Positions 37,653 through 48,136 are shown, counted from the stretch's first letter. The stretch: 64,000 nt of DNA from Ohtaekwangia koreensis (GCF_900167975.1 NZ_FUZU01000004.1:124001-188000), one strand, 5' to 3'. The notes: generated from the sequence alone by a model not told the origin. Translations and numbers: made by a program.

Positions 37653-40391
37653 TTAAGTCTGTTTAATATTTACACGTCCGTGTGTATATACATTGATCTT
37701 TGATTCATCTTTTAAGGTTGCCCATTCGGGAAGTTCGGAGCAAGGTATAGCCTTGATGCCGTATGGCACCGCTGCAACTCCATGCGGAATGGCAGTCGTT
37801 ATCTTTACCGGTAAGCTATAGGGATGGTGTCCTATATAAAATGTAAGCGGATCGTTTTCATGAAGTGTCAGATTTGCTGCATCTTCTGCATGGATTAATA
37901 TATAGGGGCTAGGAATGCGTTTTTCGACCGATGGCGACTTAGCACTCAATTCTTCTGATCCAAATATATGGTGGAGCGGAAGAATCCAAATATGATCTTC
38001 CAATGGCTTAAAGGCTTCGGGTATACCCTGGAAATATAGAACAGGCTTCGTTGCATCCGGCTCCAGTAACCGCAGGCCCGGATCACCACCACGCAACGGC
38101 CCGCCTACTGTTTCCTGATATTTATTCACAGACTGTACAGAGTTCCAACCCGGAGACCAGAAAAATGGGATCATAGATGATGGTGCGGCACCACGATAGC
38201 CTTCCATTGTATAGGACAATGGTGAATCAGGATCTTCAGGTGGTTTAGGTTCGCTGACATTGTCTTTCGCATGCATGGAAGTACGACCGCTATAGCGGTG
38301 TGGTTCTCTGGGAATACGTTGTCCTGCTAATCTGAATTGAGGCGATGGCGTTACCTTGTCTATACCTTTCAGCAAAAGTTCCTCGTTGGCTATAGCGTGG
38401 GTTACATCTTCGAAATTATTCCAAGCGCTCATTCGCATGTTGCCAATGCCTGCTCCTATATTTAGCAGCCAGCGCCAGCTTTCGCGGATCACCTCGTTTG
38501 CTTCATATACCTGGAAGAAGCGTTGCGCCCTTCCTTCATTGTTCACCAAAGTACCATCGGATTCGGCAAATGTACCAGCCGGTATAATGACGTGCGCTTT
38601 TGACGAAGTGGCATGCATGGAATGATCCAGTACAATTATATTCTTGCACGCAGCCAGAAATGCATCAACATCCGATTTACTTCCATGCCGGTATAAATCG
38701 TTCTCCATCACAATTACGCTATGTGCATGTCCATTCAAAACCGCATTGAAGGCAGCCTGAAGACGATGGCCACCCATCATGGCAAGTCCTATCGAGTTAC
38801 ACTCAAGCATAGTATATACAAGGCCGGTCTGTTTGTTTCTCTTTTGTAACGCCCAGGATATATTGGCAGCAGCTTTCATCACAGCATCACTCTCACAGCC
38901 TGCTCCAGAGATAATCACCGGCTTCTTCGCTGCCAGTAATGCCCGGGCAATCTGTTCTGCGAGTTGATATTGGTCATCAGTGAGATTTTCAACGACAGGC
39001 GAAGATTCATCCAGTATATGTGCTACCGCAAAGCCGAGGCGTGCAATATCATCGGGAGTAGCACGATAAGTAGCGGCTGCTAATTCATCCAGTTTTGTGG
39101 CGTGTATACTCGCTATATATAGCGGGCCTTTTCTATCCTGTACGATGCCTCGAACCGCAGCATCGTTCCATAGCGGTATATTTACCTGCACGGCTTGTGC
39201 TGATGGTTCCTGTTTTACGGACTGCCGAACGGCTAGCGCAAGTATAGGTGCTGTATTGGTTAAATCTTCTCCTAAAATAAAAACTGCATCAGCGGTTTCA
39301 ACTTCTTTTGTAGACGGAGTTCGTACAGGTCCTTCATTCATAATTTTTACGGCTAACTCAGCAAGGTCGTGTTCATTATCTGAAACACCATGATAAAAAT
39401 TATGTTCACCAACCAATGCCTTCAATGCAAAATTTGATTGCAGCGAAGCACGTGGTGAACCTATACCAATTACACCGGGCTGTTTCAAGAGTATAGATAG
39501 TTCATGAATGATCGCCGTATGATCTACTTCCTGATGGTGTATCATCGGCTTACGAATACGATCCTTTGCATTCACGAATTCATAACCAAACCTTCCGCGA
39601 TCGCAGAGGAAGTAACCGTTCACTTCTCCATGATACCGGTTTGCAATCATGCGCAAAGAACCATAGCGTTCTCCGGCTATTGTATTACAACCTATACTAC
39701 AATGCTGGCAAACAGATGGCGCCATCGTTAGATCCCACTTGCGTGTATAGTGCTGTTTCAGCGTCTTGTCGGTAAATACACCTGTAGGACAAACTTCCGC
39801 GAGGTTGCCACTGAATTCACTTTCCAACACACCATCTTCTGCTCTGCCAAAGTATACATTGTTCTTCGAGGCAAATACATCCAGATCTTTACCTCCCGCA
39901 TAGTCTTTATAGAACCTGACACAACGGTAGCACTGGATGCAACGGTTCATCTCATGATTCAGAAACGGGCCGAGGTATTGATTGTTATAGGTACGTTTTT
40001 TATACTTGAATTTTCTATAGTTGTGACCAGTCATCACAGTCATGTCCTGCAAATGACAGGAACCACCTTCATCGCATACGGCACAATCATGCGGGTGATT
40101 CGTCATCAACCATCCGATAACCTGCTCTCTGAATTCCTTTGCATCAGGATCGCTTATCGAGATGCGTTGATTGTTTGCAACAGGTTCCATACATGACATG
40201 ATCAGCCTGCCTTTCTTGTCGTTCTCATCTTTATATACCTTCACCGCGCATTGTCGGCATGCACCGACAGAACCCATTGCAGGGTGCCAGCAAAAATATG
40301 GAACGTCAAATCCCAGGGTAAGACAAGTCTCCAATAGGTTTTTACCAGTCGGGATTTCGTAAGGTTTGTTATCGATGTATAGGATTGCCAT
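37653..40391 (-). CDS. nuoG: NADH-quinone oxidoreductase subunit G (E. coli-type, with N7 cluster)
   Basis: A 912-residue iron-sulfur subunit. The N-terminal 2Fe-2S site (CWHPAMGSVGACRQC), the His/Cys N5 site (HPHDCAVCDEGGSC) and the N4 site (CIQCYRCV) are present. The extra N7 motif CQHCSIGC with a distal Cys (FLCDRGRF) is also seen, as in E. coli and Thermus. A long molybdopterin-oxidoreductase-like region without cofactor residues fills the rest. Length matches E. coli (908) rather than the short type. It is 48 bases after nuoF. Confidence 0.96.
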   Translation of the reverse strand: MAILYIDNKPYEIPTGKNLLETCLTLGFDVPYFCWHPAMGSVGACRQCAVKVYKDENDKKGRLIMSCMEPVANNQRISISDPDAKEFREQVIGWLMTNHPHDCAVCDEGGSCHLQDMTVMTGHNYRKFKYKKRTYNNQYLGPFLNHEMNRCIQCYRCVRFYKDYAGGKDLDVFASKNNVYFGRAEDGVLESEFSGNLAEVCPTGVFTDKTLKQHYTRKWDLTMAPSVCQHCSIGCNTIAGERYGSLRMIANRYHGEVNGYFLCDRGRFGYEFVNAKDRIRKPMIHHQEVDHTAIIHELSILLKQPGVIGIGSPRASLQSNFALKALVGEHNFYHGVSDNEHDLAELAVKIMNEGPVRTPSTKEVETADAVFILGEDLTNTAPILALAVRQSVKQEPSAQAVQVNIPLWNDAAVRGIVQDRKGPLYIASIHATKLDELAAATYRATPDDIARLGFAVAHILDESSPVVENLTDDQYQLAEQIARALLAAKKPVIISGAGCESDAVMKAAANISWALQKRNKQTGLVYTMLECNSIGLAMMGGHRLQAAFNAVLNGHAHSVIVMENDLYRHGSKSDVDAFLAACKNIIVLDHSMHATSSKAHVIIPAGTFAESDGTLVNNEGRAQRFFQVYEANEVIRESWRWLLNIGAGIGNMRMSAWNNFEDVTHAIANEELLLKGIDKVTPSPQFRLAGQRIPREPHRYSGRTSMHAKDNVSEPKPPEDPDSPLSYTMEGYRGAAPSSMIPFFWSPGWNSVQSVNKYQETVGGPLRGGDPGLRLLEPDATKPVLYFQGIPEAFKPLEDHIWILPLHHIFGSEELSAKSPSVEKRIPSPYILIHAEDAANLTLHENDPLTFYIGHHPYSLPVKITTAIPHGVAAVPYGIKAIPCSELPEWATLKDESKINVYTHGRVNIKQT

Positions 40392-40439
40392 GAAGTTACG
40401 TGTCAGTTGATATACATGTCAGTGTGTACGTGTGATGAT

Positions 40440-41762
40440 TTAAAACTTAGATATATCGGTTATAAGTCGTTGCTTTCGTTCGGCAGGTAGCCCTTGCGCA
40501 AGCGTCTGCAATTCGGCTGCTATATATTGCTCAAAATCCGAACGGAAATATTTCAACGCGCTTTGCAGCGGTTCCATTGCACCGGGTGCAAGCGCACAGA
40601 ATGTATTTCCCGGCCCTAAATATTTAGTATGAAAGTCCAATAGCTGCAAATCATTTTGTTCACCATCGCCAGCTTCCAGCGATCGCAGTATTTTTTCAAT
40701 CCATGGTAAACCTTCGCGACACGGTGTACAAAATCCACACGACTCCTGTGCAAAGAATTGAATCAGGTTCCGAACAAAACCAACAACAGAAGTTTTATCA
40801 TCGAGTACAATCATGGTGCCTGTGCCCAATCTACTTCCGGCTGCTGCTATAGATGCGTAATCCATTTTTACATCAAGGTGCTCCGTTACAAGAAAATCTG
40901 TAGAGGCACCACCGGGTAATGCACCTCTGAATTTTAGTCCGGCTTGCATACCACCGGCATGTTCTTCCAGGAGTTCACGCATTGTTATACCCATGGGCAA
41001 CTCCCACAATCCCGGATGCTTTACTTTACCACTTACACCAAAGAGTTTTGTGCCTGCATCACTCGTGCGACTTAATTTCTGAAACCAATCTGCACCTTTA
41101 TTAATGATGTGCGGTATACAGCTCAACGTCTCTACATTATTTACGATCGTGGGTTTACCGAACAAACCACTCACTTGCGGAAACGGTGGTTTCGCGCGAG
41201 GTGTAGCACGCTTTCCCTCGAGTGAATTCAGTAATGCAGTTTCTTCACCACACATATAGCGTCCTACTCCCGTATGCAAATGCATTTCGAGGTCAAAGCC
41301 TGAACCCAGTATATTTACTCCCAGGTATCCTGCATCGTAAGCTTCCTGCATCGCGAACCGAATGTTGCGTGCTGCTTCTTTATAGGCCCAGCGCAAAAAG
41401 ATAAAGGAGGTATCGGCCTGAAGCGCAAAGGCCGATACAATCATCCCTTCGATTAATTGGTGTGGTGCACTCTCCAGTAACAAACGATCCTTGAAAGTGC
41501 CGGGCTCCATCTCATCGGCATTTACAATAAGGTATTTGGGTTTAGGAGCATCCATTGGAACGAAGCTCCATTTTAATCCGGTTGAAAAACCGGCTCCACC
41601 TCTGCCACGCAAATTTGATTCCTTTACAACGGACTGGATACTGGCCGTAGTCATCTCCTTCAGTGCTTTCCTCACAGACTGATATCCTCCGGTTTGCTCG
41701 TATTCGCGGAGCGTTAACGGCCGGTGGTCTTTGCGGATATGTTCTGTGAGTGGGCGTTCCAT
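40440..41762 (-). CDS. nuoF: NADH-quinone oxidoreductase subunit F (NADH/FMN/N3)
   Basis: The 440-residue subunit that oxidises NADH and holds FMN and cluster N3. The nucleotide-binding loop GRGGAGFSTGLKW, the FMN region NADEMEPGTFKDR and the 4Fe-4S motif ESCGFCTPCREG with a distal Cys (TFCALAPGA) are all intact. It is translated after a 74-base gap following nuoE that contains a repeat-like palindrome. ATG start at 41762. Confidence 0.98.
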   Translation of the reverse strand: MERPLTEHIRKDHRPLTLREYEQTGGYQSVRKALKEMTTASIQSVVKESNLRGRGGAGFSTGLKWSFVPMDAPKPKYLIVNADEMEPGTFKDRLLLESAPHQLIEGMIVSAFALQADTSFIFLRWAYKEAARNIRFAMQEAYDAGYLGVNILGSGFDLEMHLHTGVGRYMCGEETALLNSLEGKRATPRAKPPFPQVSGLFGKPTIVNNVETLSCIPHIINKGADWFQKLSRTSDAGTKLFGVSGKVKHPGLWELPMGITMRELLEEHAGGMQAGLKFRGALPGGASTDFLVTEHLDVKMDYASIAAAGSRLGTGTMIVLDDKTSVVGFVRNLIQFFAQESCGFCTPCREGLPWIEKILRSLEAGDGEQNDLQLLDFHTKYLGPGNTFCALAPGAMEPLQSALKYFRSDFEQYIAAELQTLAQGLPAERKQRLITDISKF

Positions 41763-41790
41763 AGAGTTCCGTTTATACTATATTTAATTG

Positions 41791-41837
41791 GCCTCATCCC
41801 AAACCCTTCCCCAGAGGAGAGGGACTTCGGGTGAGGC
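41791..41837. repeat. Palindromic interspersed repeat-like element in nuoE-nuoF gap
   Basis: The 47-base sequence begins GCCTCATCCCAAACCC and ends GGACTTCGGGTGAGGC, with CCCCAGAGGAGAGGG in the middle. The two ends are inverted repeats and can form a hairpin. It resembles a very common Bacteroidota intergenic repeat of the CCTCACCCC...CTCTCC type. Its final base is the first base of the nuoE stop codon complement, so the element abuts the gene end exactly. Confidence 0.6.
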
Positions 41838-42301
41838 TATGTATATCGATCCAAAATATCATCCAGTTGGTCAATGGTTACATCACGGTAAAGATCGTGG
41901 TCGATCATGAGTGCAGGAGCGTGATCGCAAGTGCCGAGGCAAGGATTAGGTAATAGCGTAAAGCGACTGTCTCGAGTGGTCTCACCATAATTAATTTCCA
42001 GGCGTTGTATTACCGCATCGCGGATATTCTCATATCCCATCACCCAGCATGATATACTATCACACAGCAATACGATGTGTCGGCCAACAGGCTTCCTATA
42101 GATCATATTATAGAATGTAGCAACGGAGTCGAGCTCTTCTGCAGACATATCGAGGTGTGCCGCGATTTCTTTCAGACTTTCGTCCGAAATCCAACGACGA
42201 TGTTCCTGTACAATTTTGAGCGCTTCAATGCAAGCTGCTTTTTTATAGGGAACAACTTTTACCGCTTCATCTATTTCATGTACTTCTTCGAGCGTAAGCA
42301 T
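41837..42301 (-). CDS. nuoE: NADH-quinone oxidoreductase subunit E (2Fe-2S, N1a)
   Basis: A thioredoxin-fold subunit that works with NuoF. The four cluster cysteines lie in CDSISCW and CLGTCDHAP. Alignment by eye with E. coli NuoE supports starting at the ATG at 42301 (154 residues). A TTG at 42337 would add 12 residues and bring the gene closer to nuoCD. The core AACIEALKIVQEHRRWI and SVATFYNMIYRKPVGRH are typical. Confidence 0.94.
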   Translation of the reverse strand: MLTLEEVHEIDEAVKVVPYKKAACIEALKIVQEHRRWISDESLKEIAAHLDMSAEELDSVATFYNMIYRKPVGRHIVLLCDSISCWVMGYENIRDAVIQRLEINYGETTRDSRFTLLPNPCLGTCDHAPALMIDHDLYRDVTIDQLDDILDRYT

Positions 42302-42366
42302 TTGGTATGTATTTACGTTTTGATATAGTATATTCAATTACCGTGATCTATAGCACGACATCGCAC

Positions 42367-44115
42367 TCATCGGTCAATATCTGCAAGGACATAGTCCATC
42401 GCTCCCAGTATACTCAGCATATCCGCTACGGTATATCCTTTACTGATATAGGGCAGCATTTGCATGTGGGGAAATGACGGAGTACGCACGCGTACGCGAT
42501 AAGGTGATGTATTCCCATCACTAATTGCGTAATAACTATTGGCGCCTTTCGTTGCTTCTACACAACTCATGGCCTCACCGGCAGGTATAACAGGTCCCCA
42601 ACTCACACCGAGAAAATGTGTGATGAGTGTTTCGATATCCTGCATGGTATGTTTCTTCACAGGAGGCGTGGTAAGCGGATGGTCCGCTTTATACTCTCCT
42701 TCCGGCATATACTTCCAGCATTGCTCAATGATGCGCAGGCTTTGCCGCATTTCTTCAACGCGCACAACGGCTCTATCGTAGCAATCTCCGTGGTGTGCTA
42801 TTGGTATATCAAAATCAAATTTATCATAACCGGAATACGGCTGTTTTTTCCGGAAGTCCCAATCGAAACCACACGCGCGAAGTCCGGGCCCGGTAACACC
42901 CCACTCTATAGCTTCTTCTTTGGTAAAAATGCCGATGCCGACAGTACGCGCTTTGAAGATGCTGTTCTTCATTACCATCGCATCGTATTCGCGTAATCGC
43001 TTTGGAAAATAGTCAATAAAATTTTTAACCAGTATATCCCAGCCTTTCGGAAGATCCTGTGCCACACCCCCTATACGAAACCAGTTGGGATGCATGCGTC
43101 CTCCACAAATCGCCTCTACTATATCAAATATTTTCTCGCGGTCGGTAAACATATAGAAGACCGGAGATAACTGTCCTATATCTTGTGCAAAGGTTCCGTA
43201 CCACACCAGGTGACTCGCTATACGGAATAGTTCACACATCATCACGCGAATTACATTCGCACGCTCGGGGATTTCTATACCCGCCAGCTTTTCTACAGCG
43301 AGCAAATACGCCAGGTTATTATTTACACCTCCTAAATAATCTACACGGTCGGTATAGGGTATATAGGTATGCCACGATTGTCGCTCCGCCATCTTTTCTG
43401 CTCCGCGATGGTGGAAGCCTATATCTGGTACAGCATCGACTATATCTTCACCATCAAGCTGCAACACGATCCGTAATACGCCATGCGTACCAGGGTGCTG
43501 CGGACCAATGTTGAGAAACATAAAATCAGAATCTTCACTTTGCGTTTCCAGTCCCCAGTCTTCCGGACGGAACTGTAACGCTGCTTGCTCCCGATCCTGC
43601 TTTTCATCGAACAAGCGAAATGGCCCCATCTCGGTAGCACGTGCCGGGTGTTCTTTTCGTAATGGATTTCCCTGCCATGTTTCAGGCATTAAAATTCTTC
43701 TCAGGTGCGGATGTCCTTCGAAGCGAATACCAAACATGTCGAACACTTCACGTTCATACCAGTTTGCATTGGCCCACAGTTTCGTAATGCTGGGCACCGT
43801 AGGAAATTCTCCACGCAATGCAATCTTCAGTCTGATAAAACTGTTTCGCTCAAATGAAAAAAGGTGGTATAGCAATGTAAAATTATCAGAAGGATAATCC
43901 GGATCTTTTTTACGACTTCGTTCATCAATCGCAGAAAGATCAAACAATAATATATAGGGATGTTCAATTTCAGTTTTCAGGTATAGCAGTACATCCTTTA
44001 CTTTACTCAATGCCAGCCATAGTGTCGTAATACCATCTTTTGCAGGCTGAGTCACGAAAGATGATTCGCCGAATTTTTGTCTCAGGCGTTCTGTTGGATC
44101 AAGCATTGTTTCCAT
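42367..44115 (-). CDS. nuoCD: Fused NADH-quinone oxidoreductase subunits C/D
   Basis: A 582-residue fusion of the 30-kDa (C) and 49-kDa (D) subunits, as in E. coli. The C part (about 1-185) ends with the [26 protein letters not shown] signature. The D part (about 195-582) has [16 protein letters not shown], the quinone-site region and [17 protein letters not shown]. An alternative start at 44106 would remove three residues. It is 21 bases downstream of nuoB. Confidence 0.97.
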   Translation of the reverse strand: METMLDPTERLRQKFGESSFVTQPAKDGITTLWLALSKVKDVLLYLKTEIEHPYILLFDLSAIDERSRKKDPDYPSDNFTLLYHLFSFERNSFIRLKIALRGEFPTVPSITKLWANANWYEREVFDMFGIRFEGHPHLRRILMPETWQGNPLRKEHPARATEMGPFRLFDEKQDREQAALQFRPEDWGLETQSEDSDFMFLNIGPQHPGTHGVLRIVLQLDGEDIVDAVPDIGFHHRGAEKMAERQSWHTYIPYTDRVDYLGGVNNNLAYLLAVEKLAGIEIPERANVIRVMMCELFRIASHLVWYGTFAQDIGQLSPVFYMFTDREKIFDIVEAICGGRMHPNWFRIGGVAQDLPKGWDILVKNFIDYFPKRLREYDAMVMKNSIFKARTVGIGIFTKEEAIEWGVTGPGLRACGFDWDFRKKQPYSGYDKFDFDIPIAHHGDCYDRAVVRVEEMRQSLRIIEQCWKYMPEGEYKADHPLTTPPVKKHTMQDIETLITHFLGVSWGPVIPAGEAMSCVEATKGANSYYAISDGNTSPYRVRVRTPSFPHMQMLPYISKGYTVADMLSILGAMDYVLADIDR

Positions 44116-44136
44116 AGTTAGTGCTATAGCAATGAC

Positions 44137-44775
44137 CTATATTTCTTCCGGAGTGCGAAATGTTACCATTTGTTGCCGCTGCTCACGCTTTGTTTCTTTC
44201 ATTGAAATCTTTTCAGGCCGTATCACACCTTGCTCGCCGATGACCCAGCTGAGTGGACGCTGTTCTTTACCTACACTTTTCGAAAGCAATACAAGGCCTT
44301 CCATAAAAGCATCTGGTCTCGGAGGACAACCGGGTACATATACATCTACCGGCATAAATTTATCTACGCCTTGTACAACACTATATATATCATACATGCC
44401 TCCTGAATTTGCACATGATCCCATGGAAATCACCCAACGAGGTTCCATCATTTGCTCATACAAGCGTTTAATTACCGGGGCCATCTTTATAAATACAGTT
44501 CCTGCTATAATCATGACGTCTGCTTCGCGCGGTGTACCACGAATTACTTCGGCACCGAAGCGTGCAACATCATATTTAGGCGTCATGCTGGTGGCCATCT
44601 CTACAAAGCAACACGACAAGCCAAAGTGAAAAGGCCACAGCGAATTTTTTCTTCCCCATGCCACCAGACTCTGCACACTTGTAAGCATGACACTTTGTTG
44701 TACAGCTTCTTCCATTGAGCTCGTTCCCTTTACGGCTTCAGCGGAACCATTCGTATGCGAGAGCCACCAGTTCAT
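44137..44775 (-). CDS. nuoB: NADH-quinone oxidoreductase subunit B (N2 cluster)
   Basis: A 212-residue subunit holding the terminal cluster N2 next to the quinone site. The tandem cysteines CCFVEM, then [10 protein letters not shown] and [10 protein letters not shown], are all present. A 20-residue N-terminal and a 40-residue C-terminal extension flank the core. Its ATG overlaps the nuoA stop (ATGA). Confidence 0.98.
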   Translation of the reverse strand: MNWWLSHTNGSAEAVKGTSSMEEAVQQSVMLTSVQSLVAWGRKNSLWPFHFGLSCCFVEMATSMTPKYDVARFGAEVIRGTPREADVMIIAGTVFIKMAPVIKRLYEQMMEPRWVISMGSCANSGGMYDIYSVVQGVDKFMPVDVYVPGCPPRPDAFMEGLVLLSKSVGKEQRPLSWVIGEQGVIRPEKISMKETKREQRQQMVTFRTPEEI

Positions 44776-45200
44776 GTTGTTTGTTTGGTTATGCGTTTAT
44801 AGGCCTTCAATATTTTCTTTCCGTCCGGACCAAAGTCCAATGCACCGGCACGCCACTCATATATAAGTACGACTACCAGAAGTATAATAAATACCATGAC
44901 ACCGGCATATCCATACCAGCCCAGTTCACGGAATGCTATAGCCCAGGAGAAAATAAATACAGTCTCGACATCAAAGATGACGAAGAGCATGGCTACTAGA
45001 TAAAACTGAGAAGAGAAACGGATGCGCGCAGAGCCTGCGCTAAGTATACCACCTTCGTATGGTTCGTTGGTGGCACGCTCGTTATGGCGTTGTCCTAACA
45101 CATACGAAAGTCCGAGCATAACGCCTACCAGACTCAGTACGATCATTCCGTATAGGAATAAAGGCCAAAGCGGAACACTATTTTCAGTTGGAGTATCCAA
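44772..45200 (-). CDS. nuoA: NADH-quinone oxidoreductase subunit A (TTG start)
   Basis: A 142-residue, three-helix subunit and first gene of the operon. The loop [12 protein letters not shown] with its conserved acidic residue and the later [15 protein letters not shown] are diagnostic. No in-frame ATG exists before the first helix, so TTG at 45200 is the only reasonable start. Weak initiation could limit operon expression. The stop overlaps the nuoB start. Confidence 0.95.
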   Translation of the reverse strand: MDTPTENSVPLWPLFLYGMIVLSLVGVMLGLSYVLGQRHNERATNEPYEGGILSAGSARIRFSSQFYLVAMLFVIFDVETVFIFSWAIAFRELGWYGYAGVMVFIILLVVVLIYEWRAGALDFGPDGKKILKAYKRITKQTT

Positions 45201-45271
45201 CGTAGTGGCTTTAAAGAACCTTAAACCGAATACTTTACTTTATGCCGGTAAGAACAGCACAAAGAAGTGCA

Positions 45272-45300
45272 AAAGAAAACGCGAGTAATTTACTACTCGC
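45272..45300 (-). terminator. Terminator of the CBS-protein gene
   Basis: A 7-bp GC-containing stem (GCGAGTA / TACTCGC) with a 6-base loop is followed on the minus strand by GTTTTCTTTT. It separates the CBS gene from the nuo operon. Confidence 0.8.
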
Positions 45301-45312
45301 GCTATGTCATTC

Positions 45313-45753
45313 TTACTGATGATGACCTGTGATATAGAATTCCAGGTCTTCGATGATTCCCCGTTGTTCATCCATGATGTAACGAACAACGTCACCGATC
45401 GAGATCATACCAACGAGCTCCCCATCATCTACTACCGGTAGATGGCGGATGAAACGATTGGTCATTGTTTTCATACAATCTTCGATGCTGTTATCAGGAG
45501 ATACAGTAACGGGATTTTCCGTCATGATCTCTCCTATCAATGTGTCTTTCGAAGATTTACCTTTCAGGATTAATTTACGTGCATAGTCACGCTCTGTGAA
45601 AATGCCAAGTAATTTTCCATACGCATCGGTGATCAAAAGTCCACCGATATTTTTGAGTGACATTAGCTCGATAGCCTTATAGACTGTTACCGTGGGTGCA
45701 ACGGAAAAGACAACATTTCCCTTGCCCTGAAGGATGTTTCTAACTTTTCCCAT
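45313..45753 (-). CDS. Two-CBS-domain protein
   Basis: A 146-residue cytosolic protein made of a tandem pair of CBS domains (about 15-70 and 80-140), with GLLITDAYGKLLGIFTERDYARK in the first and HLPVVDDGELVGMISIGDVV in the second. Such pairs bind adenine nucleotides and act as energy sensors. No output domain is attached. The ATG at 45753 gives the usual N-terminus (MGKVRNILQGKG); a TTG 45 bases upstream is less likely. It lies just upstream of nuoA but is separated by a terminator. Confidence 0.88.
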   Translation of the reverse strand: MGKVRNILQGKGNVVFSVAPTVTVYKAIELMSLKNIGGLLITDAYGKLLGIFTERDYARKLILKGKSSKDTLIGEIMTENPVTVSPDNSIEDCMKTMTNRFIRHLPVVDDGELVGMISIGDVVRYIMDEQRGIIEDLEFYITGHHQ

Positions 45754-46393
45754 ACGAGTGTCTGTTTGATTGGAGTAATTGAAGATAACACTTTTCAACA
45801 GACTAATGCAAGCGATTGAAGTATAAAAATTTCAATCTTTTAGAGTATACGGCCTGGATAACGTCCAATCACGCTTTATACTTTTTAGCGGTTCAACGTA
45901 AAGCTATACTGTATTTATATAGCACAATATATCTATGTTCAAACTATTACCTTCTCTCTGATTAACTTTTCTCTGGCAAAAAAGAACCGCAATCGCACTT
46001 GTCCCGTTGCAGCAGTCACCCGTATTTTCATATACCGCAGCGAAAGGTATAATTCCATAATGCCTGCTTTCTATACTTGCGGTGTTACAAGCATTGTAAC
46101 TTATCATTACTGGCTGTCCTTATGTGTTAGCAGACGCATGACGTACGAGAAGATTTATAAGTCCACCACCGGGTTTAATCTATCGAAGTATAAATGTAAG
46201 TCAAGGGTTACGCTGTCTTTCGTATTACTGGATATACCCTATATTTTACAACATGAAAAAAGTATAGATATAAAGTGAAAGTGCGATACTGTAAGTCTGA
46301 TTGTAAGAAATCTGTTCGTTAATCTAAAAACCTTTATCCAAAATCTTCTTTTATCAAACAATCTCACCGACATTGCACCGTTTATTACTACAC
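45754..46393. other. Intergenic region between CBS and VWA genes
   Basis: A 640-base gap between divergent genes. A 7-bp hairpin (GATTGAA / TTCAATC, 45814-45837) followed by TTTT is the only clear structure. A 72-codon frame at 46060 has no family resemblance and is probably chance. The rest is A+T-rich and featureless to me. Confidence 0.5.
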
Positions 46394-47794
46394 ATGAATT
46401 TTACAAGTATATCATACAAGGCATCAGCATCCATACTCTTTATCACCCTGCTTTGTTTCACTGCATCTTTTGGTCAGAAAAAAGTTCAGCAAAAAGTACC
46501 CGAGAAGACGCGTATACTTTTTTTGTTTGACGGTTCCGGCAGTATGCTCGAGTCGTGGGGAAGAGCAAATCAATACAAGATCAACATTGCCAAATCTATA
46601 CTCACACAGATTGTCGATTCACTTCAGCAAAATGATAAGCTGGAATTAGCACTCCGTATCTATGGACATCGCTCTCCACGCGAAGCCAATAATTGTAAAG
46701 ACACGTGGCTCGAGGTTCCTTTCAAGCCTAAGAATCACAAACTCATCATTGAAAAGATCAATGAAATAAAACCGAAAGGAGTTACGCCTATTACGTATTC
46801 GCTCGAGCAGGCAGCAAAAGATTTTCCTGCCGGTGCAGGATATCGAAATATAGTCATCCTGATCACCGACGGTATCGAGTCGTGTGGTGGTGATCTTTGT
46901 GCTACCTCTCGCGAGCTTCAGAAGAAAGGCGTTTTCCTTCGCCCCTATATCATCGGGTTGGGATTGCGTGCTGAGAAAACATTAGACTGTGCCGGTAAAT
47001 ATATAAGTGCTGAAACTCCCAATGAATTTCACAAGGAATTAAACAAAGCGATTCAAACAGCTTTCTCTAAAACTACGGTGAGCGTTGAACTGCTGGACGC
47101 ACGTAATCAACCTACAGAAACAAATGTGAATGTGAGCTTCGTCAATACACTTACCGGCATCAGTATGTATGACTTTGTTCACTACCGTGATGCGCAAGGT
47201 AAACCTGACTCCGTACAAGTAGATCCGGTGGTTGACTATGATCTGGTTGTGAACACAGTACCACCGGTGGTAAAAAAGAATATAGCGATCGAGATCGGTA
47301 AGCATAATACCATTCGTATACCGGTGCCACAAGGAAATATAGTCATTCAACAAGAAGGGCGAAAAGATAATGGGCTCGAATCGATCATTCGCGAAAAAGA
47401 TAAAACCGATGTGATCAATGTACAGCGTAGCAATGAAACGTTTCGTTACCTGACGGGTAAATATGAAATAGAAACACTTACGCTTCCGCGAAGAAAATTT
47501 ACGGTTGATGTACAGGCTAACAAAACGCAGAACATTTACCTGCCATCGCCCGGTATAGTAAATTTCAATACTATATCTTCCGGATACGGCAGCTTGTACG
47601 AGGTCCGCGCAGACGGTACACAACAATGGGTTTGCAACCTGGATAACCAAAAAGCAAACTTCACCTTTACGATGTTACCGGGTCGGTATAAGATTGTGTT
47701 TCGCGTACGCAATACTTCCGGCAGCAAGTTTACCGGGTTCAAAACTTTTGACCTGGCATCGGGCGAAACGAAAATGGTCAACGTCTTTAACTGA
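46394..47794 (+). CDS. Exported von Willebrand factor A (VWA) domain protein
   Basis: A 466-residue exported protein with a signal peptide (1-27, ending SFGQ). The VWA domain (about 38-220) has a complete MIDAS start D46-G-S-G-S and the later LITDGIESCGGDLC. It resembles the VWA proteins that bind metals and partner proteins at the surface or in the periplasm. The remaining ~240 residues look like beta-rich, Ig-like repeats. The ATG at 46394 is chosen; a TTG seven codons earlier is less likely. No partner ATPase or Bat operon is adjacent. Confidence 0.88.
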   Translation: MNFTSISYKASASILFITLLCFTASFGQKKVQQKVPEKTRILFLFDGSGSMLESWGRANQYKINIAKSILTQIVDSLQQNDKLELALRIYGHRSPREANNCKDTWLEVPFKPKNHKLIIEKINEIKPKGVTPITYSLEQAAKDFPAGAGYRNIVILITDGIESCGGDLCATSRELQKKGVFLRPYIIGLGLRAEKTLDCAGKYISAETPNEFHKELNKAIQTAFSKTTVSVELLDARNQPTETNVNVSFVNTLTGISMYDFVHYRDAQGKPDSVQVDPVVDYDLVVNTVPPVVKKNIAIEIGKHNTIRIPVPQGNIVIQQEGRKDNGLESIIREKDKTDVINVQRSNETFRYLTGKYEIETLTLPRRKFTVDVQANKTQNIYLPSPGIVNFNTISSGYGSLYEVRADGTQQWVCNLDNQKANFTFTMLPGRYKIVFRVRNTSGSKFTGFKTFDLASGETKMVNVFN

Positions 47795-47795
47795 C

Positions 47796-47909
47796 CTAGG
47801 CCAGAAGGATCCAGGGCAGCAGCGCGAGCAATAGCGCTATAATAAACCAGAACACAAGTTTTCGATTAGACTTCTTTTCGTCTGATGATGAGGCTGATTG
47901 GTGGTGCAT
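47796..47909 (-). CDS. 37-residue single-helix membrane protein (hypothetical)
   Basis: A short ATG-started frame convergent with the VWA gene, with one base between the stops. It has a polar Ser/Lys-rich N-terminus (MHHQSASSSDEKKSNRK) and one strong helix (LVFWFIIALLLALLPWILLA). The composition is typical of real micro-proteins rather than random sequence. No homolog is recalled and the role is unknown. Confidence 0.45.
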   Translation of the reverse strand: MHHQSASSSDEKKSNRKLVFWFIIALLLALLPWILLA

Positions 47910-48136
47910 AGGGAATGTATAACAAGCACCTTTACGGATCGCGGTAAACGAATGTTCTTATGCCTCTGGGGTATTTTCATTCTTTAACAAATCATTAACA
48001 GTTTATGGAGGAGTGTGCTGGAAGAACCAAATTTATTTACGACTTTCGCACCGGTTAAAAGTGCTCACGTGCTGGCTCGCGCAGTGTTGATATGAAGAGG
48101 CACTCCTTAATATTGTAATTCGTATTCGTAATTTAT

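Noticed and set aside
46060-46278. 72-codon plus-strand frame between CBS and VWA genes
   Set aside because: No family resemblance, no sign of a promoter or translation signal, composition typical of translated non-coding DNA.
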